This document shows, piece after piece, positions 42,806 to 52,299 of a stretch of DNA of 64,000 bases (positions within the stretch are counted from its first letter, which is position 1; every line of letters starts with the position of its first letter). The position numbers and the translations under genes are program-made. Location of the stretch: NCBI RefSeq assembly GCF_000243695.2, contig NZ_AHMN02000004.1:186001-250000 (forward strand), given 5' to 3'. The stretch comes from Leptospira kirschneri serovar Cynopteri str. 3522 CT. GTDB lineage: Bacteria > Spirochaetota > Leptospiria > Leptospirales > Leptospiraceae. A model generated the notes under the pieces. It was not told the origin of the DNA. It worked only from the letters and a program-made list of their open reading frames with translations, and made no database searches.

Positions 42806-43126
42806 ATGGACGATGCGCTGAGACACAAACTTCTGAGAATTCTAGAAGAAAATCCGGAAGTAAATCAAAGAGAAATTTCCGAAATTTTAGGAATCAGTTT
42901 AGGAAAGGTGAACTATTGTCTAAAAGCATTGATAGATAAGGGATGGATCAAGGCAAAAAACTTCAAAAATAGTAAACATAAACTTGCTTACACGTATTTT
43001 TTAACTCCGACCGGAATCGAAGAAAAAGCTCGTGTTACCGTCCGTTATCTGAAATTGAAAATGCAAGAATACGAAGAGATTCAAAAAGAAATTGAGGAGT
43101 TGAAAAAGGAAATCGGAGAACAATAA
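42806..43126 (+). CDS. EPS-associated MarR-family transcriptional regulator
   Basis: 106 residues: a winged helix-turn-helix (about 5-75; [25 protein letters not shown]), then the family-specific [21 protein letters not shown] stretch, and a C-terminal coiled coil ([21 protein letters not shown]). The KLAYxYxLTPxGI block is typical of the MarR_EPS family (TIGR04176), whose members sit at the head of exopolysaccharide or O-antigen clusters. Here it is exactly that: first gene, 5 bases before fcl. It probably regulates the locus. No clear ribosome site before the ATG. Confidence 0.88.
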   Translation: MDDALRHKLLRILEENPEVNQREISEILGISLGKVNYCLKALIDKGWIKAKNFKNSKHKLAYTYFLTPTGIEEKARVTVRYLKLKMQEYEEIQKEIEELKKEIGEQ

Positions 43127-43131
43127 AGGCG

Positions 43132-44076
<945 letters not shown>

Positions 44077-44092
44077 AGGATGTATTAACCAT

Positions 44093-45190
44093 TTGATCTT
44101 AGTAATAGGTTCTGGCATCGTAGGGAGTTGGGTTGCTTATCAGCTTTCTAAAAACACCCGAGCAGATGTTTATTTATGTGATTTATCAGAAAATAGGGGC
44201 GACGGCATCAGTGGGAGAAATTCAGGGGTTTTACATTCAGGGATTTATTATGCCGAAAATTCTCAAAAACTAAAACACTGTCTTAGAGGTTACGAACTAT
44301 CATTAGAGTTTTTTAATCAATTTAATGTCCCTTATAGTATTTGTGGTAAGATAATCACGACAGGAGTTAAAGAAGATTCTTCTATTGAGTTGCAAAAAAA
44401 AGAAAAGTTAGATGAACTTTATTATAAATCTGTAAAATATGATATTCGGGATACATATTATATAAAAAATCTTACCTCTAAATATCCTTTCCTTTTAGGG
44501 GAAAATGCAATTCACATTTCTAAAACTGGAGTAGTGGACGTTTCTCTTTATTTGAAAATACTTTGGAGGGAATGTGAAAATTCTGGAGTCACTTTTATTA
44601 AAGGCAAACGATTTCTTTTTCAAGAAGAGATTCCTTTTTTTTGCGATACACAGTCAGGCCGAATGGAAGAAATTGAGGCCGATTGTATTGTTAACGCCGG
44701 AGGGCTTCATTCAGATGAGCTCATAAGGCAGTTGAAAGAATTAAAATATGAAATTCGTCCGAATAAAGGTGAGTATTACCGTTTAAGAAGAGAACTTCCA
44801 TTTAAAAAGTTAGTTTATCCTCTTCCGTCTTATTCAAGTACTGCATTAGGTGTTCATTATACGTTTCATCTTAATGGTGAGTCGTACGCAGGTCCAAATT
44901 CTAATTGGGCTGAATCTAAAACGGATTATAAATTTCAAACGTCTAGAGATGTTTTCTTTAATTCTTTAAAGAATATTACGAATTATTACACTGAAGAAGA
45001 TTTAACCCAAGGTTACGTAGGACTAAGACCTAGATTATTTTTTGATAATAAACCAATTGCTGATTTTGTAATTAAAAAATATCCAGAAAATCGTCCTTGG
45101 ATTCATTTACTTGGGATCGAAAGTCCTGGACTTACTTCTTCTCCTTCGATTGGCGAAGAAGTATCTCTATTAGTTAGATCACTGATTTAG
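44093..45190 (+). CDS. FAD-dependent oxidoreductase, LhgO/GlpD-like
   Basis: 365 residues: FAD-binding Rossmann motif ILVIGSGIVGSWVAYQLS at the N terminus, SGRNSGVLHSGIYY (residues ~43-56) typical of L-2-hydroxyglutarate oxidase-like DAO enzymes, a middle VNAGGLHSDEL and the C-terminal GIESPGLTSSPSIGEEV. The start is TTG at 44093; the ATG just upstream runs into a stop. In this locus it probably oxidises a sugar-derived hydroxy-acid or a carbon of the nucleotide sugar; the true substrate is unknown. Gap of 16 bases to fcl and 31 to gmhA. Confidence 0.8.
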   Translation: MILVIGSGIVGSWVAYQLSKNTRADVYLCDLSENRGDGISGRNSGVLHSGIYYAENSQKLKHCLRGYELSLEFFNQFNVPYSICGKIITTGVKEDSSIELQKKEKLDELYYKSVKYDIRDTYYIKNLTSKYPFLLGENAIHISKTGVVDVSLYLKILWRECENSGVTFIKGKRFLFQEEIPFFCDTQSGRMEEIEADCIVNAGGLHSDELIRQLKELKYEIRPNKGEYYRLRRELPFKKLVYPLPSYSSTALGVHYTFHLNGESYAGPNSNWAESKTDYKFQTSRDVFFNSLKNITNYYTEEDLTQGYVGLRPRLFFDNKPIADFVIKKYPENRPWIHLLGIESPGLTSSPSIGEEVSLLVRSLI

Positions 45191-45221
45191 TAATTTTTTC
45201 TTTATATCAGAGGAAAAGCAG

Positions 45222-45779
45222 ATGTTAGACCATTACAATGCATATATTAACCGCCTTCAATCGGTTCTTGTTCCCGAAAGAGCATCCGAAATAGAGCGTC
45301 TTGCGTTTTCATTGAAAGATGCTTGGGAGACTAAAAAACAAGTTTTCCTTTGTGGAAACGGTGGAAGTGCCGGAAATGCAATTCACCTCGCAAATGATTT
45401 TAATTACGGTATCGATAAAAAAAATGGAATAGGACTTCGTGTGGAAGCTTTACCTGCGAATGCTGCCGTTATTACTTGTCTTGCCAATGACGAAGGATAC
45501 GATACTATTTTTTCTCAACAATTAGAGGTAAAAGCGAATAAAGGTGATGTTCTAATCGTTCTTTCTGGAAGTGGCAATTCACCTAACGTAGTAAAGGCGC
45601 TCGAAGTAGGAAATAGGTTAGGAATGATTACATATGCGATTTTGGGGTTTTCGGGAGGTAAATGTAAGGAATTGGCAAAATATCCAATCCACTTTCCGAT
45701 CAATGATATGCAAATATCTGAAGATTTACAAGTGATTGTAGGGCATATGTGTATGCAATGGTTGTGTGGAGTAAAGTAA
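45222..45779 (+). CDS. gmhA: Sedoheptulose-7-phosphate isomerase (GmhA-like SIS protein)
   Basis: First enzyme of heptose biosynthesis: sedoheptulose-7-P to D-glycero-D-manno-heptose-7-P. Seen: 185 residues, SIS fold with CGNGGSAGNAIHLANDF (residues 43-59), GLRVEALPANAAVITCLANDEGYDTIFSQQL, VLIVLSGSGNSPNVVKAL, and the C-terminal DLQVIVGHMCMQWL, matching GmhA. AGAGGAAA precedes the ATG. With the nucleotidyltransferase at 46756 and the HldE-like gene at 47556 it forms a heptose pathway. Confidence 0.9.
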   Translation: MLDHYNAYINRLQSVLVPERASEIERLAFSLKDAWETKKQVFLCGNGGSAGNAIHLANDFNYGIDKKNGIGLRVEALPANAAVITCLANDEGYDTIFSQQLEVKANKGDVLIVLSGSGNSPNVVKALEVGNRLGMITYAILGFSGGKCKELAKYPIHFPINDMQISEDLQVIVGHMCMQWLCGVK

Positions 45780-45785
45780 ATTAGA

Positions 45786-46775
45786 ATGAAAGCGTTAGTT
45801 ACTGGTGGGGCAGGGTTTATTGGAAGCCATCTTGTAGACCTTCTATTAGAAAATCAATTTGAGGTTACCGTTCTAGATAATTTCAGCACGGGAAGAGCTT
45901 TTAATTTAAATCACGTAAAAGGAAAAATTGATTTAGTTGAATGTGATTTATCTATCCAAGAAGACTGGATTAAAAAGTTTCAATCAGTTGATTATGTATT
46001 TCATCTTGCGGCGCTCGCGGATATCGTTCCTAGTATTCAAAATCCAGAGGGTTATTTTCAATCCAATGTAACTGGTACTCTAAATGTTCTTCAAGCAAGT
46101 AGACATTACGGAGTGAAGCGGTTTGTTTATGCCGCCTCTTCTTCGTGTTATGGAATTCCGGAGCTTTATCCAACTCCTGAAACTTCACCAATTCTACCTC
46201 AATATCCATATGCACTTACAAAAAGGATGGGGGAAGAATTGGTCATACACTGGGCGCAAGTTTATAAATTTCCCGCTTTATCATTAAGGTTTTTTAATGT
46301 TTACGGACCTAGATCTCGAACTTCCGGAACTTATGGTGCTGTATTTGGAGTTTTTTTAGCTCAAAAATTGGCTGGGAAACCTTTTACTGTAGTTGGGGAT
46401 GGAAAACAAACTAGGGATTTTACTTATGTGAGAGACGTTGTGGAAGCGGTTTTTGCTGCTTCACAAAGTGATAAAGTAGGTGAAATTTATAACGTTGGAA
46501 GTGGTGCCACGATTTCAGTGAATCGAATTGTAGAACTTTTGAAAGGAGAAGTTACATACATTCCGAAACGACCTGGTGAACCGGATAGCACTTTTGCCGA
46601 TATTACTAAGATTAAAAAAGATTTAAAATGGTCCCCTAAAATTTCAATAGAGACGGGGATTGGTGAATTATTAAAGAATATAGATTATTGGAGAGAAGCT
46701 CCAGTATGGACGCCTGACAAAATAGAAAAGGCTACATCCGATTGGTTTAAGTATCTTGGCGAAACCAATTCATAA
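45786..46775 (+). CDS. NAD-dependent nucleotide-sugar epimerase/dehydratase (SDR)
   Basis: 329 residues, extended SDR: VTGGAGFIGSHLVDLLL at residues 5-21, DNFSTGR, HLAALADIVPSIQNP, AASSSCYG and the catalytic YALTKRMGE (Tyr-x3-Lys), then FFNVYGPRS, TRDFTYVRDVV and GEIYNVGSG. The pattern is UDP-sugar 4-epimerase (GalE/WbpP)-like, but a heptose epimerase or dehydratase role is equally possible in this context. It starts 6 bases after gmhA and overlaps the next gene by 20 bases. Confidence 0.85.
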   Translation: MKALVTGGAGFIGSHLVDLLLENQFEVTVLDNFSTGRAFNLNHVKGKIDLVECDLSIQEDWIKKFQSVDYVFHLAALADIVPSIQNPEGYFQSNVTGTLNVLQASRHYGVKRFVYAASSSCYGIPELYPTPETSPILPQYPYALTKRMGEELVIHWAQVYKFPALSLRFFNVYGPRSRTSGTYGAVFGVFLAQKLAGKPFTVVGDGKQTRDFTYVRDVVEAVFAASQSDKVGEIYNVGSGATISVNRIVELLKGEVTYIPKRPGEPDSTFADITKIKKDLKWSPKISIETGIGELLKNIDYWREAPVWTPDKIEKATSDWFKYLGETNS

Positions 46776-47559
46776 AAACGAAATTAACGTTTTGATTCTG
46801 GCGGCCGGACTTGGAACTAGACTAAAACCTTTTACGGATTTTTGGCCCAAATGTTTAATGCCGATTTCGGGGAAACCTTTGCTTGAAATTTGGTTGGATC
46901 AAATCTCTCAATTAAAAATTTCTAAAGTATTGGTAAACCTTCATTATTTGAGTGAGGTTGTATCCTCTTTTTTAAAAAGACCAAAATACAAGGATTGGGT
47001 CAAATCTGTCTACGAACCGGAGTTATTAGGTACTGCGGGAACTCTTCAAAAAAACTATGATTTTTTTAAAGGGAAAACAATTCTTTTGGTTCACGGCGAT
47101 AATCTTTGTTTATGCGATTTTGATTCTTTTGTTGAATTTCATTTTTTGAAAAGACCTGAGGGTTCTCTTATAACGATGATGACGTTTCGAACTGATTCTC
47201 CCAAAAGTTGCGGGATTGTGGAACTGGATGATGATGGAGTCGTTCAAAGGTTCCACGAAAAAGTGGAGAATCCTCCGGGGAATCTGGCAAATGCCGCCAT
47301 CTACTTGATTGAACCGGAAGTTTTAGATTGGATTATAGAAAGAGAATATGTAAATGATTTTAGCAATCAGGTATTGCCTCAATTTTTAGGTAAAATCGCC
47401 ACTTGGGAAAACAAAGGCATAATGCGTGATATTGGAAATTTAGAGGCTTTGGCGAAGGCTCAAAAGGAAGTTGTTTTCCCGGAAAACAATAATTTAGATG
47501 AATGGGAGACCGAATTTTTATCGAACTCGATTCATCAATCCATTCAGTCAATATTATGA
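46756..47559 (+). CDS. Sugar-phosphate nucleotidyltransferase (HddC-like)
   Basis: 267 residues: LILAAGLGTRLKPFTDFWPK (residues ~13-32), LGTAGTLQKNYDFF and VHGDNLCLCDF with the metal Asp, then VQRFHEKVENPPGNLANAAI. The family activates sugar-1-phosphates; the gmhA neighbour suggests D-glycero-alpha-D-manno-heptose-1-phosphate guanylyltransferase (HddC). Start TTG at 46756, 20 bases inside the upstream gene. Stop overlaps the HldE-like start by 4 bases (ATGA). A hexose-1-P thymidylyl- or guanylyltransferase is the alternative. Confidence 0.75.
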   Translation: MAKPIHKNEINVLILAAGLGTRLKPFTDFWPKCLMPISGKPLLEIWLDQISQLKISKVLVNLHYLSEVVSSFLKRPKYKDWVKSVYEPELLGTAGTLQKNYDFFKGKTILLVHGDNLCLCDFDSFVEFHFLKRPEGSLITMMTFRTDSPKSCGIVELDDDGVVQRFHEKVENPPGNLANAAIYLIEPEVLDWIIEREYVNDFSNQVLPQFLGKIATWENKGIMRDIGNLEALAKAQKEVVFPENNNLDEWETEFLSNSIHQSIQSIL

Positions 47560-49085
47560 TTCCGAATTCTCATAAAATTATATCTCTTGGGGACGTTTCA
47601 CAACTAAGTGAAAGCCCATTGGAAGAATCTTTAGTTCTTTGTTATGGACATTTTAACGTTATACATCCGGGACATATTCGATTTTTACAATATGCTAAAA
47701 GTCTTGGAAAAAAATTAAAAGTTGCGGTTCTAGGAGATCAAAGTATCGCGGAATCTCAAAGAAGCAAATACTTTCATCAAATGGAAAGAGCGGAAGGTGT
47801 GGCTTCTTTACATTTCGTTGACTTAGTTTACGTATTGGATAAGATTTCGCTCGAAGACTTATCACTCCATATCAAACCTTCTGTTTTAGTTTTGGGAAAA
47901 GAGCTTGAAAATACACATCGTGAAGATATTAAAGCTGCGGTTTATAGCATCGAAAAACAAAACGGGAAAGTTATTTTTCATGCTGGAGAAGTTCATTATG
48001 CAAGCGCTGATTTACTTCATGGCAGTCAACAAGATCTTGAATCGGAAAGAAAACATTTATTTCTTCAGGCAAACAAACGACAAGGAATCGATCTCGCGAA
48101 GCTCATAACTTACATTGGGAAATTTTCCAATTCTAAAATCCTTGTCATAGGAGATACTATAGTAGATCAGTATGTAGCTTGTGATGCCATTGGGATTAGC
48201 GCCGAAGCCCCGGTTCTTGTAGTTAAAGAATTAGAAACTAGGGAATTTGTTGGCGGAGCAGGTGTAGTTGCCGCACACGTAAAAGCTTTAGGTGCAGATT
48301 GTACTTTTTTATCCGTTGTAGGTGAAGATGAAAATGCAAATTTGGTAAGCAATAACTTACAAGAACAAGGTATCGACGTGCAATTGATCGGCGATGGTAG
48401 TCGTCCTACTACATTCAAAATTCGTTATATGGTTGAAAATCAAAAACTATTTCGAGTCAGCCGTCTTAAGGAACATTCTCTCTCAAAAAAAATTGAAGAT
48501 CAACTCATTGAAAAATTGAAAAAAATTGCGCAAAACTACGACGGAATTCTAGTTTGTGACTTTGTATATGGAGTGATAACTAACAGAATCCTTACTGAAA
48601 TTCGATCAATAGCAAGGGAAAACAACATTTTGCTCTTTGGGGATTTACAGTGTAGTAGTCAAGTTGGTAATATTGCTAAATTTGAAGATTTTAATTTATT
48701 ATGCCCAACTGAAAGAGAAGCTAGAATTGCTTTAGGAAATCATGAAGACGGAGTAGAATGGATTGCAAATACTCTTTTGGAGAAAACGCGTTCCAAAAAT
48801 TTACTAATTAAGCTGGGCGCAGAAGGATTTATTGCGTATTCGAACGATATTCCAGGCAATTTTAAGAAAAGAGAACACTTTCCTGCTTTAGTTTCCAACC
48901 CAGTAGATGTGGCTGGAGCGGGTGATTCATTATTGGCAGCTATTTCGGTTAGCATGTGTTCCGGTGCAAATTTGATGGAAGCTTCCGCGATTGGCGCTTG
49001 TATGGCGGCACTTGCTGTTCAAACAATTGGAAATATACCTGTTTCTCATCAGAAACTGGAAAACTATATTAAGAATTTGAGGTAA
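47556..49085 (+). CDS. HldE-like bifunctional heptose enzyme with reversed domain order
   Basis: 509 residues from the ATG at 47556 (4-base overlap with the previous gene; a longer frame from 47502 is less likely). Residues ~25-140 are a cytidylyltransferase-like domain with GHFNVIHPGHIRFL at 31-44; residues ~175-505 are a PfkB-type kinase with ILVIGDTIVDQY, EFVGGAGVVAAHVKALGA and the ADP/catalytic signature VDVAGAGDSLLAA. E. coli HldE has kinase first and adenylyltransferase last; here the order is swapped. Expected chemistry: phosphorylate heptose-7-P at C1 and, after dephosphorylation, transfer a nucleotide. Confidence 0.85.
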   Translation: MIPNSHKIISLGDVSQLSESPLEESLVLCYGHFNVIHPGHIRFLQYAKSLGKKLKVAVLGDQSIAESQRSKYFHQMERAEGVASLHFVDLVYVLDKISLEDLSLHIKPSVLVLGKELENTHREDIKAAVYSIEKQNGKVIFHAGEVHYASADLLHGSQQDLESERKHLFLQANKRQGIDLAKLITYIGKFSNSKILVIGDTIVDQYVACDAIGISAEAPVLVVKELETREFVGGAGVVAAHVKALGADCTFLSVVGEDENANLVSNNLQEQGIDVQLIGDGSRPTTFKIRYMVENQKLFRVSRLKEHSLSKKIEDQLIEKLKKIAQNYDGILVCDFVYGVITNRILTEIRSIARENNILLFGDLQCSSQVGNIAKFEDFNLLCPTEREARIALGNHEDGVEWIANTLLEKTRSKNLLIKLGAEGFIAYSNDIPGNFKKREHFPALVSNPVDVAGAGDSLLAAISVSMCSGANLMEASAIGACMAALAVQTIGNIPVSHQKLENYIKNLR

Positions 49086-49087
49086 AT

Positions 49088-50080
49088 GTGAATCAAGATA
49101 TTAAAAGTATTTATATAACAGGCGGCGCCGGTTATGTCGGGGCCATGCTTGTGCCTCGCCTTCTTTCGGAAGGTTATAAAGTAACGGTGCTTGATCTTAT
49201 GATCTATGGAGAAGATGTGCTTAAAGAACATCCTAACCTAACGAAGGTTAAAGGAGATATTCGAGATCAAAATCTCTTGAATCAAACGATTCCGGGCCAT
49301 GATTCGGTTATTCATCTTGCATGTATTTCCAACGATCCAAGTTTTGAGTTAAATCCGAATTTAGGAAAATCAATCAACTTAGACGCATTTAGACCTCTTG
49401 TTGAAATTAGCAAAAAGCACGCCGTCAAAAGATTTATTTATGCTTCTTCTTCTTCCGTTTATGGAATTAAAGATGAACCGAATGTTACGGAAGATTTTTC
49501 GTTAGAACCTCTTACCGATTATTCCAAGTTCAAAGCAGACTGCGAAAAAATATTAAACGAATATCAGACGGATAATTTTACTACCGTTACGATTCGTCCT
49601 GCTACCGTCTGTGGATATTCTCCTAGACAAAGGTTGGATGTTGTAGTAAACATTTTGACTAATCTAGCATATCACAAACGTGAAATCTCCGTATTTGGAG
49701 GAGCGCAACTTCGCCCAAATATTCATATTGACGACATGGTCGATGCCTATTTGGTTTTATTACGCGCTCCAAAAGAAAAAATAGCCGGAGAAATATATAA
49801 CGCCGGTTACTTGAACTTTACGGTTTCTGAAATTGCTAATATGGTTAAAGAAGTTGTCGGAGAAGATGTAAAGTTAGTTACAACTCCTACAAACGATAAT
49901 CGATCCTACCATATTTCTTCCGATAAGATTTACAATCAATTGGGGTTTCGTGCAAATCGTTCTATTAAGTTGGCAGCAGAGGATTTAAAGAAAGCTTTTG
50001 ATTCTGGTCTTCTCCCAAATTCTCTGACAGATGAAAAATATTTTAATATAAAACGTATGCAATCTATAAGTTTAAGGTAA
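49088..50080 (+). CDS. Second NAD-dependent nucleotide-sugar epimerase/dehydratase (SDR)
   Basis: 330 residues, GTG start 2 bases after the previous stop. Extended SDR features: IYITGGAGYVGAMLVPRLL (residues ~8-26), VIHLACISNDPSFELNP, YASSSSVYG, catalytic YSKFKADCEK (Tyr-x3-Lys), TVTIRPATVCGYSPR, and NIHIDDMVDAY. The CISNDPSFELNP variant is common in dTDP/GDP-sugar epimerases of heptose or deoxysugar clusters. Exact substrate unknown. Followed after 6 bases by the aminotransferases, so it may supply a 4-keto substrate for them. Confidence 0.85.
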   Translation: MNQDIKSIYITGGAGYVGAMLVPRLLSEGYKVTVLDLMIYGEDVLKEHPNLTKVKGDIRDQNLLNQTIPGHDSVIHLACISNDPSFELNPNLGKSINLDAFRPLVEISKKHAVKRFIYASSSSVYGIKDEPNVTEDFSLEPLTDYSKFKADCEKILNEYQTDNFTTVTIRPATVCGYSPRQRLDVVVNILTNLAYHKREISVFGGAQLRPNIHIDDMVDAYLVLLRAPKEKIAGEIYNAGYLNFTVSEIANMVKEVVGEDVKLVTTPTNDNRSYHISSDKIYNQLGFRANRSIKLAAEDLKKAFDSGLLPNSLTDEKYFNIKRMQSISLR

Positions 50081-50086
50081 GTTAAA

Positions 50087-51187
50087 ATGCAAGTAAGATA
50101 TTCATATTTAAAACAACAATTTGAAAATTGCGATGATCTTTGGGATGAATTAAAAAGGTTTGTTCCAACAGGAGATTTTACTTTAGGAAAACCTTTAATT
50201 GAATTTGAAAATCAATTTTCTAAATTAATTGGCGCAAAGTATGCTATAGGAGTGAATTCGGGTACGGATGCTATTAAACTCTCCTTAAAAGCTCTTGGTG
50301 TAGGATTTGGCGACGAAGTGATTACAACAGCAAATACATTTGTAGCAACAGTAGGGGCGATTGCTGAACTAGGAGCCATTCCAGTGTTCGTAGATTGCGA
50401 TGATACTTTTTGTATGAATGTAGATTTATTGGAGAAAGCCATTAGTAAAAAAACGAAAGCTATAGTTCCTGTTCATTTCACGGGTTATATGACTGATATG
50501 AGAAAATTGATGCCGATTGCAAAAAAGTATAACCTTCCTGTAGTAGAAGATGCTTGTCAGTCTATTCTAGGGGCAATCGAGAACAAAAAAGCTGGGACTT
50601 GGGGAAGTGCGGGGGCTTTTTCCCTTCACCCTTTAAAAAATCTGAATGTTTGGTCGGATGGGGGTGTTATTGTTACGGATAACGAAGAACTTGCAAAAAA
50701 TCTAAGATTACTTAGAAATCACGGTTTGATTGATCGTGATAACGTTGAAATTTTAGGATATAATTCCAGATTAGATACCATACAAGCCGTCGTTGGCAAT
50801 TGGCTGATTCCTAATGCGGTGGTTATTTCAGATAAACGTATTGAAAATGCGAATTATTATGATGAGCATTTAAGAAGTATTCCTCAAATTACTCTTCCTC
50901 CAAGACCTAAAGATTTTAGAATTGTTTATCATTTATATATTGTTTTTGCAGAGAATCGGGATCATCTCTTGGATTATTGTGTAAAAAAAGGAATAGAGGC
51001 TAAGGTACATTATCCGATTCCAATTTATAGACAAAAGGCGTTAGCATCTTATGGATATAAAGAAGGTGATTTTCCAGTAACTGACGCACATACGAAAAAG
51101 ATCATCACATTTCCTTGTGATCAACATCTTTCAAAGGAAGAAATTGATTACGTTGTTTCTACGGTAAAAGAGTTCTACTCTAAGTAA
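50087..51187 (+). CDS. DegT/DnrJ/EryC1/StrS sugar aminotransferase 1
   Basis: 366 residues. PLP-dependent: GVNSGTDAIKLSLKALG (residues ~53-69), EVITTANTFVATVGAI, VVEDACQS with the PLP Asp near 160, and AGAFSLHPLKNLNVWSDGG with the Schiff-base Lys near 185. Transfers an amino group, usually from glutamate, to a keto nucleotide-sugar. 8 bases before a second aminotransferase of the same family, and about half of the visible motifs are shared, so the pair is an old duplication. Confidence 0.9.
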   Translation: MQVRYSYLKQQFENCDDLWDELKRFVPTGDFTLGKPLIEFENQFSKLIGAKYAIGVNSGTDAIKLSLKALGVGFGDEVITTANTFVATVGAIAELGAIPVFVDCDDTFCMNVDLLEKAISKKTKAIVPVHFTGYMTDMRKLMPIAKKYNLPVVEDACQSILGAIENKKAGTWGSAGAFSLHPLKNLNVWSDGGVIVTDNEELAKNLRLLRNHGLIDRDNVEILGYNSRLDTIQAVVGNWLIPNAVVISDKRIENANYYDEHLRSIPQITLPPRPKDFRIVYHLYIVFAENRDHLLDYCVKKGIEAKVHYPIPIYRQKALASYGYKEGDFPVTDAHTKKIITFPCDQHLSKEEIDYVVSTVKEFYSK

Positions 51188-51195
51188 ATGATCCG

Positions 51196-52299
51196 ATGAT
51201 AAACATTCCTTATATAAATTTAGTTGAACAGTGGAAAAACGAACGGGAAGAATTGCTTCCGATTCTTGATTCTGTTTTAGGCTCAGGTCAGTATGTTGGT
51301 GGGCAAGAAGTCGCAAAGTTTGAAGAGGATATTGCAAAATTCTGCGGAGTGAAATACGCTGTTGCTTTGAATAGTGGAACTGATGCGCTCGTATGTGGGC
51401 TTTTAGAACTTGGGATTCAACCGGGCGATGAAGTGATTACTCCTCCAAACTCTTTTATTGCTTCTACTGCTTCGATTGTTAATATAAAAGCGAAACCTGT
51501 ATTCGTTGATGTCGGGGAGGATCAGAATTTAGATCCGGAGAAATTGGAAAAGGCTATCACATCTAAAACAAAAGCGATCATGCCTGTCCATTTAACTGGT
51601 CGAGTTGCCGCGATGAATGAAATTATGAGAATTGCAGATAAATATTCTATACCCGTAATTGAAGATGCAGCACAATCTATTGGTTCTAAATATGATGGTA
51701 AGTTTAGCGGCTCTATTGGTAAAGTTGGGTGTTTCTCCACTCATCCTTTAAAAAATTTAAATGCTTGCGGTGATGGTGGATTTTTGACAACAAACGATGA
51801 GAAAATTTATAATTCCGTGAGTAGGGTTAGAAATCATGGTTTAGTTGATAGGAATACTGTCGGTGAATTTGGTTTTGTAACGAGGATGGATACAGTTCAG
51901 GCGGCGATTTTAAACTTCCGTTTAATGCGTTTACCACAAGTTATTGAAAAGAGACGTCAGAATGCACAACTTTATAAAACCTTATTGGATAAAAAAAACG
52001 TTTTCATTCCAGAAGATAAACCTTTAGAGTTTAATACTTATCATACTTTCGTAATACAGGTCGAAAGAAGAGATGAATTAAAAGATCATTTATTTTCACA
52101 GGGAATCGAGACATCCATTCATTACCCGATCCCTATCCATCTTCAACCCGCTAGTCGAAACCTTGGATATAAACAGGGGGATTTTCCTGTAGCGGAAAAA
52201 CAAGCGGGTCGAATTTTAACTTTGCCCATTCATCAATATTTGAAGGATGTTGATTTACATAAAATTGCCCAAGCGGTTAATCGTTTCTACGAATCGTAA
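51196..52299 (+). CDS. DegT/DnrJ/EryC1/StrS sugar aminotransferase 2
   Basis: 367 residues with the same fold: ALNSGTDALVCGLLELG, EVITPPNSFIASTASIV, VIEDAAQSIGSKYDG and GCFSTHPLKNLNACGDGG (Schiff-base Lys near 186). Two aminotransferases side by side suggest either two amino positions on one sugar or two amino sugars. Its stop (TAA) is directly followed by the ATG of the next gene with no gap. Confidence 0.9.
   Translation: MINIPYINLVEQWKNEREELLPILDSVLGSGQYVGGQEVAKFEEDIAKFCGVKYAVALNSGTDALVCGLLELGIQPGDEVITPPNSFIASTASIVNIKAKPVFVDVGEDQNLDPEKLEKAITSKTKAIMPVHLTGRVAAMNEIMRIADKYSIPVIEDAAQSIGSKYDGKFSGSIGKVGCFSTHPLKNLNACGDGGFLTTNDEKIYNSVSRVRNHGLVDRNTVGEFGFVTRMDTVQAAILNFRLMRLPQVIEKRRQNAQLYKTLLDKKNVFIPEDKPLEFNTYHTFVIQVERRDELKDHLFSQGIETSIHYPIPIHLQPASRNLGYKQGDFPVAEKQAGRILTLPIHQYLKDVDLHKIAQAVNRFYES

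Noticed and set aside
47502..47555. Earlier start for the HldE-like gene
   Set aside because: It would overlap the previous gene by 58 bases; the ATG at 47556 gives the 4-base ATGA overlap usual in this operon.
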